Below are positions 30,788 through 39,451 of a stretch of DNA of 64,000 nt, piece after piece. Each line of letters starts with the position of its first letter. Within the stretch, counting starts at the first letter, position 1. The translations under genes were made by a program, and so were the position numbers. Where the stretch lies: the IMG/VR virus record IMGVR_UViG_3300049846_001128, positions 1 to 64,000 of that record; one strand, 5' to 3'. Under the pieces are notes generated by a model. That model was not told the DNA's origin. It searched no databases and saw only the letters and a program-made list of their open reading frames with translations. The stretch comes from a virus.

Positions 30788-32875
30788 ATGGCTGTTTTAT
30801 TAGATCAAATTACGGTAGGCGATTTAAAGATCGCAGTACTAGACTCGGCACCAGATTCTGGATTGGGGTTTGTAGCTCCTGTTGGATCATTGGCAATGGT
30901 TTCAGGGTCTTCTGGTATTTACCAAAAGGCAAACTCTGGGGACACAGACTGGGAAACTGCTACAGCTACCACTGAGCAGATTCAAGATGCTGTTGCTGCT
31001 TTATTGCAGAATAGTTCTACAATTGAATTTTCTTATAATGATGTATCAAATGAATTAACTCCTTCCATTGTAGCCGAAAGTATTGATAACTCTCTAATCT
31101 CCCCAACTGCAGCTATTGACGCTTCAAAAATTGCAGATGGTTCGGTTTCTAATGCAGAGTTTCAATCTCTTAACGGAGTTACTTCAGGGATTCAAGGTCA
31201 ATTAGACGGATTAGATAGCAGATTAGACACTATTGAAGCCGACTATGCAACTCAAACTTACGTAGACGCTACTTTCATCCCACTTTCGCAAAAAGGCGCT
31301 GCTAACGGTGTAGCAACTCTTGATGGCGGAGGGAAGGTTCCAGTTTCTCAATTGCCTAACGCAGTAATGACTTATGAAGGTATGTGGGATGCTTCACTAA
31401 ACTCCCCAGCTTTGGTTGATGGCTCTGGTGATGCAGGTATGGTTTATAGAGTATCTGTAGCCGGAACTCAAGATTTAGGCTCAGGCTCTATTAGTTTTTC
31501 AGTTGGTGATTATGTAATTTACAGTGGTTCAGTTTGGGAAAAATCAGACGGAACTGATGCCGTGAATTCTGTGTTCGGAAGAGTAGGAATTGTAACAGCT
31601 CAGTCTGGAGATTATACTGCTTCTCAAGTTACAAATGTCCCTGCTGGAAACATTGCCGCTACTACGGTTCAAGCTGCTATTAACGAATTAGATTCTGAAA
31701 AATTTGCTTCTGCTGACTTTGATTCTACTTTTGATGCAAGACTTGCCACTAAAACTACGTCTGACTTAGCTGAAGGCTCTAACCTGTATTTTACAGATGA
31801 AAGAGCACAAGATGCAATCGGCGCAGCCTTACTAGATACAGCATCTATTGACTTAAGCTATGATGATTCTCTTAATCAAATTAGCGCGGTTGTATTGCCA
31901 GCCGGTGTTGATCATGATCAGTTGCAAAATTTTGTAGCAAACGAGCATATTGATCACTCTACTGTTGAAATTCAAGCTGGCACAGGTTTAACTGGAGGCG
32001 GAGATATTACTGCCACTAGAACTATCTCTATGCCTAACGTTGGAACAGCGGGTACTTACGGTTCAGCAAGTTCAGTTCCAGTTATCACTACCGACACTCA
32101 AGGTCGCGTTTCTGCTGTAACTCCTACTGCTATTTCTATAAGTTCTTCTGCTATTACGGATTTTGCTGAAGCAGCTCAAGACGCAGTTGGTGGAGCATTG
32201 ACTAATACAGCTACTGTTAACTTGTCATACAATGATGCTGGTGATGCTATTTCAGCAGACGTTATTCAAGCTGGTATTGATCATGGGTCTATTTCTGGAT
32301 TAGCTGATGATGATCATACTCAATACGCACTCCTTGAAGGTAGAGCTGGCGGACAAATTCTTAAAGGTGGAACAGCTTCCGCTGAAAACCTTACTCTAAA
32401 CTCAACAGCAAACGCTACTAAGGGTAAAATCCTTCTTGGTGCTAACTCTGCTTTAGACGAAGCTAATACTAGACTTGGTGTCGGTACAGCTTCTCCTGAG
32501 TCAGTGCTTGATCTTGTCGAGTCTAGTGTTCGTTTCAACATCAAAAACTCTTCAGCTTCTACAGTTGGAGCGGTAACTGCAGCTTTGGCTACAATTACTC
32601 CGGCTTCTAATTCTGTTGAAATGTTAAAAGCTTTGGTGACTGGTTTTAACGCCGCTAACAACCAATCTGTTGCTTATGAAAGAACAGTTAGAGTTAGAAA
32701 CAATGGCGGAACAGTGACTTTAGGAACAGTTCAATCCGACTACACAGATGAGGGCGCAGGTTTAAATACTGCAAACTGTACATTTGTTGTAAGTGGTTCT
32801 GATGTTCAGGTTCAAGTAACTGGAGTAAGTGCCGTTACATTAAGTTGGAAGTGTGTTCTTCAAAGAATGAGATAA
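30788..32875 (+). CDS. Tail fibre protein, 695 aa
   Basis: Starts Q-I-T-V-G-D-L-K, three Q-D-A-x-G repeat units (about 60, 335, 460), the same roughly 115-residue G-K-V-P-V-S-Q-L-P domain as in the 27150 fibre, the D-D-D-H-T-Q-Y fibre motif (about 500) and a C-terminal tip with R-V-R-N-N-G-G-T. A good ribosome site (AGGAGG) precedes the ATG. Confidence 0.75.
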   Translation: MAVLLDQITVGDLKIAVLDSAPDSGLGFVAPVGSLAMVSGSSGIYQKANSGDTDWETATATTEQIQDAVAALLQNSSTIEFSYNDVSNELTPSIVAESIDNSLISPTAAIDASKIADGSVSNAEFQSLNGVTSGIQGQLDGLDSRLDTIEADYATQTYVDATFIPLSQKGAANGVATLDGGGKVPVSQLPNAVMTYEGMWDASLNSPALVDGSGDAGMVYRVSVAGTQDLGSGSISFSVGDYVIYSGSVWEKSDGTDAVNSVFGRVGIVTAQSGDYTASQVTNVPAGNIAATTVQAAINELDSEKFASADFDSTFDARLATKTTSDLAEGSNLYFTDERAQDAIGAALLDTASIDLSYDDSLNQISAVVLPAGVDHDQLQNFVANEHIDHSTVEIQAGTGLTGGGDITATRTISMPNVGTAGTYGSASSVPVITTDTQGRVSAVTPTAISISSSAITDFAEAAQDAVGGALTNTATVNLSYNDAGDAISADVIQAGIDHGSISGLADDDHTQYALLEGRAGGQILKGGTASAENLTLNSTANATKGKILLGANSALDEANTRLGVGTASPESVLDLVESSVRFNIKNSSASTVGAVTAALATITPASNSVEMLKALVTGFNAANNQSVAYERTVRVRNNGGTVTLGTVQSDYTDEGAGLNTANCTFVVSGSDVQVQVTGVSAVTLSWKCVLQRMR

Positions 32876-32893
32876 TAACAAAAGGTTACTAAA

Positions 32894-35800
32894 ATGGCTA
32901 GAAAAGGTAGTATTACTCTAGAAGAAATCCAATTAATAGAAGTGGACTCTGACCCGTCGCAAGGCGGGTTGGAGGCTCCATCTGGCTCCTTGGCTATCCA
33001 CACTGACTCTGGTATTATATATTCAAAAGCAGGGTCTGAATGGATTAACTTAGGAGACAGTAAGAATATTAAGAGAGTTGCGCCAATTGGTGCTCCTTAT
33101 TCGTCTATTACTGAGGCAATATCTTCTTGCGATACTCCTTCTTCTAGCAATCGTTATATCATTCTATTACAAGCCGGAACTTATGTTGAGAATCAAATCA
33201 ATCTTCCGACATACATTTCTATTGTAGGTGTTGATGAAAAAGCTGTAGTTATACAACCTGCTGGAAATCATCACGTTATTAACTTAGAACATCCTTATAA
33301 TTATCTTTCTTTCTTCTCCATACATGATGCTCCAGTTGGGTATTCTGCAATCAATTGCGTAAATGCTGATAATTATTCTATTGTTCATAAAGTACATATT
33401 CAAAATTGTAGCAACGGTATTTCAGTAACAGCGTCTACAACAGATACCTACTTATATACAGAGTATTGTGATATTGAGGAATGTACTACATCAATTGTTG
33501 TAAACGGAAATGGCGCACTTGCCTATAGTCAAAATGAAAATCTTTACATAGGTAACTACTCTAGTTCTCCTGCTGATGTAGCAATTACAGTTAGTGGAAT
33601 GTCTGAGTATATTATGCAGTCTGGTAGTATTGAAAATATTGCCGCTCCAAATACCGGAGATGGGTTGCGCCTATTTGATGGTGGTAGTGTCAGGATTTCC
33701 AATACTAACATTGTAGGTTGGGATAATGCAATTATCGTTGAAAATACTGGATCAGCACCTAATCTAGAATTAAGAAATCCTATTTTTACAAACAATATAA
33801 CTGATTTTAGTGTTCAACATCTAACTGCAACAGGGTATTTCTTAGGTTATTCTGAGTATTTAAAGCGATCTATAAATTCTACAAACTTTTTTATTGCTAA
33901 CAAAGACGATGCAGTTGTAACTGTTGCTAAGAAAGGTGGAGATTTCTCTAGTATTAAAGCTGCAATTGATTCTATTACAGACAGCTCTAGTGCGAAGCCA
34001 TACACGATAACTGTCGGTCCGGGGATATTCTCTGAGGATGAGATTATCTCAAAGCCATATATTGATATAAAAGGAACCGGACATAATGTTACAGTTGTAA
34101 CCCCTAATGGAAATCACAGTGTTTTTAATCTTGATAAATATAACAAAATATCAGATTTAACAATTAAAGATGTCTCCGCTGGATTTTATGCAGTGGTTTA
34201 TGCTGATAAGGGAGAAACCGGAGCGCATCACTCACATTCCAGAATATCTAATATACACTTAGACGATTGTGACGGTGGTGTTTTTGTAACAGCAACCGAT
34301 CCAGCTAAAGACACGCACTTATTTATTGACTTTATTAATATAGAAGGTACTTTTTCCAGAGGTATTTACGTTCTTAATAACGGAGGAGATTGTGCTTGTG
34401 CTGATATTGTTCACTTAACAAGTACGTCATCAGTTACAACCAGTATTGACTTAGAAGTTTCTGGAGTAGGCTCCGAGGTAATGCTACACGCCGCTATGTT
34501 AATCGGGAACGGAAGTAACACTGGTATTAAACTTCAGAACGGAGTAGACGCTGATATTTCTGCTTCAGTTATATCAGGCTACGATAAAGGGTTAATAATT
34601 CCAAACAATGGAGCTATTTCTAACCTTGTATCATCAGGCTTATCTTTTAAAGAGTGTACTTCAGACCTTGAAATATTACGACCGGGAGTAACAGGTAGTT
34701 TAAGCATTACCGCTGACCGATCTAAGCTGACTGTTGTTGACGGGGCGGAAGTTTCATTCCAAATCTTAGGAGTAACCTCTCCTGCTTTTACTACCGCTGG
34801 ACCTATTTATTACGCTCAAACAGACTATTCTAAAACTTCAGACATTTCTCAGCTTTTAATGAACACTCCTGCGATGGGTGTTATTGATGGAGGACAGCTT
34901 TCCGCTGGAGCCGGACTTAGCTTGAATATTGCTTCAGGTTACGGCTACCAAATGAACGGAACTCCTCCTCTTGATATTGCAACCAGAAGAGATTGGAATT
35001 CTACAAGCCTAACTCTTCCTGCCTCTAGCACTGTTTTTGTATATTTCAACGAGAACTACGTTTTAACAAGTAACGTTGCCGAGCCTGACACTGAAGAGTG
35101 TATTTTATTAGGAAGAGTTACAACAGACGCTTCCTCTATTATATATATCGAACAAACTGAGTTACGCTCTCACCATATGGGTAATACTCTAAGTAAAGCA
35201 CTTAGAGATGCTATTGGTCCAGTTTATACTACAGGCTCTTTAGTAACAGAGGCTGGTACAAGGCAATTAAACGTAAGCTCAGGTAAGTATTATTTTGGAG
35301 AGCATATATTCTCTCCAACTGGTGCTACTCCTGTTAGTTTTGATACCTATTATCAATCTGCAACACCGGGACAGTGGGTTAGAACTGCTAACCAATCAAC
35401 GGTGTCTAACACTCTTTATGACGACGATTCTGGAACTTTAGCGTCTATACCAACTGGGAAGTTTGTAAAGCATTTAGTTCTAGTTATGGGCGGTCCTTCT
35501 GAAAAATATATACTAGTTTATGGACAAGAGCTTTTTGACTCTGCTTCGTTGGCAGAGACTGGAGCTTTGCCTGTTATCCCAGAATTCATGGGAACTTACT
35601 CAAGCTTTGCTAAAGTTTGTTCTATTGTGACAGGACCGGATTCTTCAACATTTAGCATGATTTTAGACGAAAGACCTAGAGTAGGGTTTTCAGCATCTTC
35701 CGTATCTGGAGGAGGTGGAGGAGTAACAGATCATGGCGATTTAACAGGTCTAGCAGATGATGATCATACTCAATACATTTTAGCTAGTGGAGCTAGAGCT

Positions 35801-36967
35801 TTTACTGGGAACATTGATGTTGGTGGAAATCAAATAACAAACGTTGGACTTGTTGACGGAGTTGATGTTTCAGCTCACGCTTCTAGACATTTGCCAAATG
35901 GTGCTGATCCTTTGACAACTGGAACTCCTTCTTCAATTGGAACTACTAATTCGGAAGGAATTGCTAACGCTTTTGCTCGTCAAGACCATATTCACAATCA
36001 CGGAGTTCAAACTGACCCAGCTCATCACGCTGTTGCAACTGGTTCCGATAACGGCTTCATGTCATCTCTGGATAAAACAAAACTGGATGGAATAGAGGCA
36101 GGCGCTACAGCTTACACTGATGAAAAGGCTCAAGACGCAGTAGGTGCAGCTTTAAGCAACACAGCTACTATTAACTTAAGTTACAATGATGTACTTAACC
36201 AATTTTCTGCAGCGGTTAACGATGGCTCAATAACAGACTCTAAGCTTGCTTCTGGAATAGATGCTGCTAAGATTGACGGAGGAACTGTAACAAACACAGA
36301 GTTCGGATACCTTTCCAATGTCACAAGTGATATACAAGCTCAATTGGATGGAAAACAGCCAACTGGCGACTATATTACGGCATTAACTGGGGATGTAACT
36401 GCAGCAGGTCCGGGTTCAGCCGCCGCTACTTTAGCAAACTCTGGAGTTGTAGCCGGAACATACTCCTTAGTTACAGTTGATTCCAAAGGTAGGGTAACTT
36501 TTGGTAGCAATACTGGCTCAATTACAAGGTACTCGTATTTTACAACTTCTCCAAATGTCAACTCTAACGCTACTTACACTACTGTAGCGGAGTTAACAAC
36601 AGCCTCTTTGCCGACGGGATTGTATCGAGTTTCATTCAGAGGCAGAGCGCAATCTGCTAGTACTACTAACGGTACTGGTGTTAGAATCTCAAACGGAACT
36701 GCGGTAGTATCTACTGTTGCGGTAAGTTGGGCAATCGCTCAAGGTGCTAACGGCGTTTCTCAGAAATATCAGTACGATCAGACTGCTGCTAATACTAACG
36801 TAACTTCGACATCAGCTAACGCTGCTAATACAGATTTCGCTATAACAGGGGATGGAGTAATTAGAATTACGTCAGCAGGTACATTGGTGATACAACTCCG
36901 TTCAGAATTAAACGGTACAGCATCAACGCTATTGGCTGATTCATCTTTAGTTTTAGAATTATTATAA
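32894..36967 (+). CDS. Large fibre or tailspike with two beta-helix domains, 1357 aa
   Basis: After a fibre head, two pectate-lyase-like right-handed beta-helix segments follow in tandem (about 60-330 and 345-610). Each starts with a P-Y-S-S-I-T-E-A-I / F-S-S-I-K-A-A-I pattern and A-G-T-Y / G-P-G-I-F. Then come a neck region, the D-D-D-H-T-Q-Y motif (about 955), one Q-D-A-V-G-A-A-L repeat and a C-terminal beta tip. The fold suggests polysaccharide binding or cleavage; no catalytic residues can be named. Confidence 0.75.
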   Translation: MARKGSITLEEIQLIEVDSDPSQGGLEAPSGSLAIHTDSGIIYSKAGSEWINLGDSKNIKRVAPIGAPYSSITEAISSCDTPSSSNRYIILLQAGTYVENQINLPTYISIVGVDEKAVVIQPAGNHHVINLEHPYNYLSFFSIHDAPVGYSAINCVNADNYSIVHKVHIQNCSNGISVTASTTDTYLYTEYCDIEECTTSIVVNGNGALAYSQNENLYIGNYSSSPADVAITVSGMSEYIMQSGSIENIAAPNTGDGLRLFDGGSVRISNTNIVGWDNAIIVENTGSAPNLELRNPIFTNNITDFSVQHLTATGYFLGYSEYLKRSINSTNFFIANKDDAVVTVAKKGGDFSSIKAAIDSITDSSSAKPYTITVGPGIFSEDEIISKPYIDIKGTGHNVTVVTPNGNHSVFNLDKYNKISDLTIKDVSAGFYAVVYADKGETGAHHSHSRISNIHLDDCDGGVFVTATDPAKDTHLFIDFINIEGTFSRGIYVLNNGGDCACADIVHLTSTSSVTTSIDLEVSGVGSEVMLHAAMLIGNGSNTGIKLQNGVDADISASVISGYDKGLIIPNNGAISNLVSSGLSFKECTSDLEILRPGVTGSLSITADRSKLTVVDGAEVSFQILGVTSPAFTTAGPIYYAQTDYSKTSDISQLLMNTPAMGVIDGGQLSAGAGLSLNIASGYGYQMNGTPPLDIATRRDWNSTSLTLPASSTVFVYFNENYVLTSNVAEPDTEECILLGRVTTDASSIIYIEQTELRSHHMGNTLSKALRDAIGPVYTTGSLVTEAGTRQLNVSSGKYYFGEHIFSPTGATPVSFDTYYQSATPGQWVRTANQSTVSNTLYDDDSGTLASIPTGKFVKHLVLVMGGPSEKYILVYGQELFDSASLAETGALPVIPEFMGTYSSFAKVCSIVTGPDSSTFSMILDERPRVGFSASSVSGGGGGVTDHGDLTGLADDDHTQYILASGARAFTGNIDVGGNQITNVGLVDGVDVSAHASRHLPNGADPLTTGTPSSIGTTNSEGIANAFARQDHIHNHGVQTDPAHHAVATGSDNGFMSSLDKTKLDGIEAGATAYTDEKAQDAVGAALSNTATINLSYNDVLNQFSAAVNDGSITDSKLASGIDAAKIDGGTVTNTEFGYLSNVTSDIQAQLDGKQPTGDYITALTGDVTAAGPGSAAATLANSGVVAGTYSLVTVDSKGRVTFGSNTGSITRYSYFTTSPNVNSNATYTTVAELTTASLPTGLYRVSFRGRAQSASTTNGTGVRISNGTAVVSTVAVSWAIAQGANGVSQKYQYDQTAANTNVTSTSANAANTDFAITGDGVIRITSAGTLVIQLRSELNGTASTLLADSSLVLELL

Positions 36968-36976
36968 GAGGTATTT

Positions 36977-37393
36977 ATGTTTATTAATGGAACAGAAGTA
37001 ACTACGATAGAAGAATTAGAAGTTTTAATAGCTTCAATGTCTGAAGACACTAAAACTTATCTCAGGAATATATTCAACGGAGTTCCGAACAGCTCCATTC
37101 TTAGTCAGAAAGAGGTTGATTTTCAGAAGTACCTTAAAAGAGCTTCAGTTAAGGATCAGATTATTGCAGAAATGGCTGCAGAGAATATGGAAAGAGTTAG
37201 AGCTGGAGTGTGGTCAGTGGTAGATTTAGTGGGATTAACTCAGGATGCAGAGTTGAAGCTGGTGTTGGATGATATTAACACTCTTAGCTTTGAATTAGCT
37301 CAATCAAAATTAAGCTCAGCTACAAACCCACTTTTAACACAAGCTATAAAAACCGGCTGGATATTAAAACTCCAAGCCAATTTATTTAATTAA
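36977..37393 (+). CDS. Hypothetical protein, 138 aa
   Basis: N-terminal T-I-E-E-L-E-V-L-I-A-S-M, mostly helical, acidic to neutral. Downstream of the large fibre with an AGAGG site. May be a fibre chaperone by position; no family. Confidence 0.5.
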   Translation: MFINGTEVTTIEELEVLIASMSEDTKTYLRNIFNGVPNSSILSQKEVDFQKYLKRASVKDQIIAEMAAENMERVRAGVWSVVDLVGLTQDAELKLVLDDINTLSFELAQSKLSSATNPLLTQAIKTGWILKLQANLFN

Positions 37394-37394
37394 T

Positions 37395-37880
37395 ATGAAG
37401 ACAATTACAATAGGATTTAGTAAGCCTAAGAATAGATTATTGCCTATCGGTAGTTGGTTAATACGACTGTATCAAAAAACAGAATACTCTCATGTTTATT
37501 TAGAGTTTTATTCTGAGTCTACTAACCGAGGTCTAATTTATGAGGCTGTTGGTTCGGGTATTAGATTTATAGGAACTAAGCAATGGGAATTACATGCTCA
37601 AGAAGTTAAATCTTTTACCATAAGTATAACTAACTGTAATTACGTAGAATTAATGCAATTTTGTATTGATAACTCTGGGAATGAGTATGGTTTTTTACAA
37701 AATATTGGCATATTTATTGCCGACTTGTTTAACCTGAGTAAAAACCCTGTATCAAAAGGGATGAACTGTTCTGAAGTATTAGGTAAGATATTGAAATTAG
37801 AAGGTTATTTATTTGATAAAGAAGACAACCTTTTAACGCCAAAAGATATTGAATTAGCATTGGTTAATAAACAACCTTAA
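37395..37880 (+). CDS. Permuted NlpC/P60-like papain-fold protein, 161 aa
   Basis: Y-S-H-V-Y-L-E-F (His near 33) precedes N-C-S-E-V-L (Cys near 128), the circularly permuted His-then-Cys order of YiiX/LRAT-type NlpC/P60 proteins. These are amidase or thioesterase folds acting on peptidoglycan or lipids. In the virion it could open the envelope during entry. Confidence 0.7.
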   Translation: MKTITIGFSKPKNRLLPIGSWLIRLYQKTEYSHVYLEFYSESTNRGLIYEAVGSGIRFIGTKQWELHAQEVKSFTISITNCNYVELMQFCIDNSGNEYGFLQNIGIFIADLFNLSKNPVSKGMNCSEVLGKILKLEGYLFDKEDNLLTPKDIELALVNKQP

Positions 37881-37888
37881 TATATAGC
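37867..37888 (+). promoter_or_regulatory. CAACCTTA-class promoter motif, copy 7
   Basis: AATAAACAACCTTAATATAT, overlapping the end of the papain-like gene and ahead of the 37903 gene; AAGGAG follows. Confidence 0.6.
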
Positions 37889-37902
37889 AAAGGAGCTATA
37901 AA

Positions 37903-38241
37903 ATGGAAGGAATGTGTGGGGCTAAGAAAGCCATGTTAAAAGAGCTTTCTAAAGAAATGTCGAACGACGCTAACGAACCTCTTAAAGATGTCTTAAGCAA
38001 GAAAAAAGGTCTTAAAAAGGTTACAGTTGCTTCAGACTCTCCAGAAGGTCTTAAGAAAGGTCTTTCTATGGCTGAGAAACTCATGAAGCTTAAGTCTGAG
38101 CAGAATGGGGAAGAAATGGAGGATGAAGAGTCAGAAATGGCTGAGTCTCCAAAAATGGAAGCCGAAGAAGAGATGAGTGAAATGTCTGAAGAAGAGGCTA
38201 TGGCTTTGTACGAGATGCTTAAAAAACGCTTTGAAGCGTAA
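37903..38241 (+). CDS. Met- and Glu-rich acidic protein, 112 aa
   Basis: Lys-rich first half, then a very acidic Met-rich C-terminal half (E-E-M-E-D-E-E-S). Probably disordered; placed just before the head-tail connector gene. Unknown role, possibly head-internal. Confidence 0.55.
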   Translation: MEGMCGAKKAMLKELSKEMSNDANEPLKDVLSKKKGLKKVTVASDSPEGLKKGLSMAEKLMKLKSEQNGEEMEDEESEMAESPKMEAEEEMSEMSEEEAMALYEMLKKRFEA

Positions 38242-38251
38242 GAGGTCTTAG

Positions 38252-39448
38252 ATGTCTTCAATACTTAAATCAGGTGCTTTGATAAACACCATTCGTCGTC
38301 GTGCGTTCATTCCTAAAAGTCAGGAAACCTTTGTAGATACTGACTTCTTAGAGATGGCTACCGAGGAAATAAACCTTGGTTTAGTACCTCTTATTCAAAA
38401 AATGCACGAAGAGCATTTAATTTATTTTGAAGAAATTCCATTAAGTATTGACGTTTTGAAATATCCTATTCCGGCTAGAGCGCATGGTAATAAGCTTCGA
38501 GATATTTTCCTAGTTGATGAGAATGGAAACCTTTTTGAAATGGCTCGTTATTCATTAGGAGAAATTGCTGAGTTTTCTAGCACTACCTCTTATATAAACA
38601 ACCGTGGCTTTTATTTAGAAAATAATAATATCTGTTTAACAAATTTTGAAGTTAATCAGAACTTTAAGCTGCGTGTTTATTTCTACATGCGACCGAATAA
38701 ATTAGTCTCTGAAAATAGGGGAGCTATAGCTGAGACTATAAATACTACATTTGAACAGGATAATATAAACCCTAAATCGGGCACAATCTATTTGATTTCT
38801 GCAGCAACTTCTGCTGTTATTACAACTAGTGGTCACGGTTTACTCAATGGAGACACAGTTTTAATATCTGGAAGTGATTCCACTCCTAGCGTTGATGGCA
38901 TTTATCCAGTAACTATAATAGACGCTAATACTTTCTCAGTGCCAGTAACTACTACGGTGTTAGGTACTGTTGGGGGTTGGTCTAAACAGTTACAAGTAGT
39001 ACAAATTTCTCTAGACACTGTACCTGATAACTTTGCAGACACTCAATACTATGATGTTGTGCAAAATATTTCTCCAAATAAGATCGTACACTATGATCTT
39101 CAAGCAAATAGCTTAGATCAAACAACACTTAGTATAAGTTTTCCAGCCTCAGAAACCAATCAGCTTGTTAGTGGATTTTTTATAACAGCTGCCGAGGAAA
39201 CAATAGTTCCTAATATTCCAACAGAACTCCACCCTATACTGGCACAAAGAGTTGCTATAGCCTGTTTAGAGGCAATGGGTGATGAGCAAAACAAGCAGTC
39301 AGCAGAGAGAAAGTTAAAGCAAATGGAAGATAACGCTATGACTTTTTTAGACAATAGAGTTGAAGGTGCTCAGGTAAAAATTAAATCAAAAAGTTCTACA
39401 TTAGTAAGCACGTTAAATCAATACGCAAGACGAAATAGAAGGTGGTAA
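38252..39448 (+). CDS. Head-tail adaptor or tail protein, 398 aa
   Basis: The N-terminal part, with a Q-E-T-F-V-D-T-D-F-L-E-M-A-T-E-E-I pattern, resembles podophage connector or tail-accessory proteins that bind the portal. Residues about 175-250 hold an inserted beta module (T-S-G-H-G-L-L-N-G-D-T-V...D-A-N-T-F-S-V) also found twice in the next gene. C-terminal helical part follows. Confidence 0.6.
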   Translation: MSSILKSGALINTIRRRAFIPKSQETFVDTDFLEMATEEINLGLVPLIQKMHEEHLIYFEEIPLSIDVLKYPIPARAHGNKLRDIFLVDENGNLFEMARYSLGEIAEFSSTTSYINNRGFYLENNNICLTNFEVNQNFKLRVYFYMRPNKLVSENRGAIAETINTTFEQDNINPKSGTIYLISAATSAVITTSGHGLLNGDTVLISGSDSTPSVDGIYPVTIIDANTFSVPVTTTVLGTVGGWSKQLQVVQISLDTVPDNFADTQYYDVVQNISPNKIVHYDLQANSLDQTTLSISFPASETNQLVSGFFITAAEETIVPNIPTELHPILAQRVAIACLEAMGDEQNKQSAERKLKQMEDNAMTFLDNRVEGAQVKIKSKSSTLVSTLNQYARRNRRW

Positions 39449-39451
39449 TAA

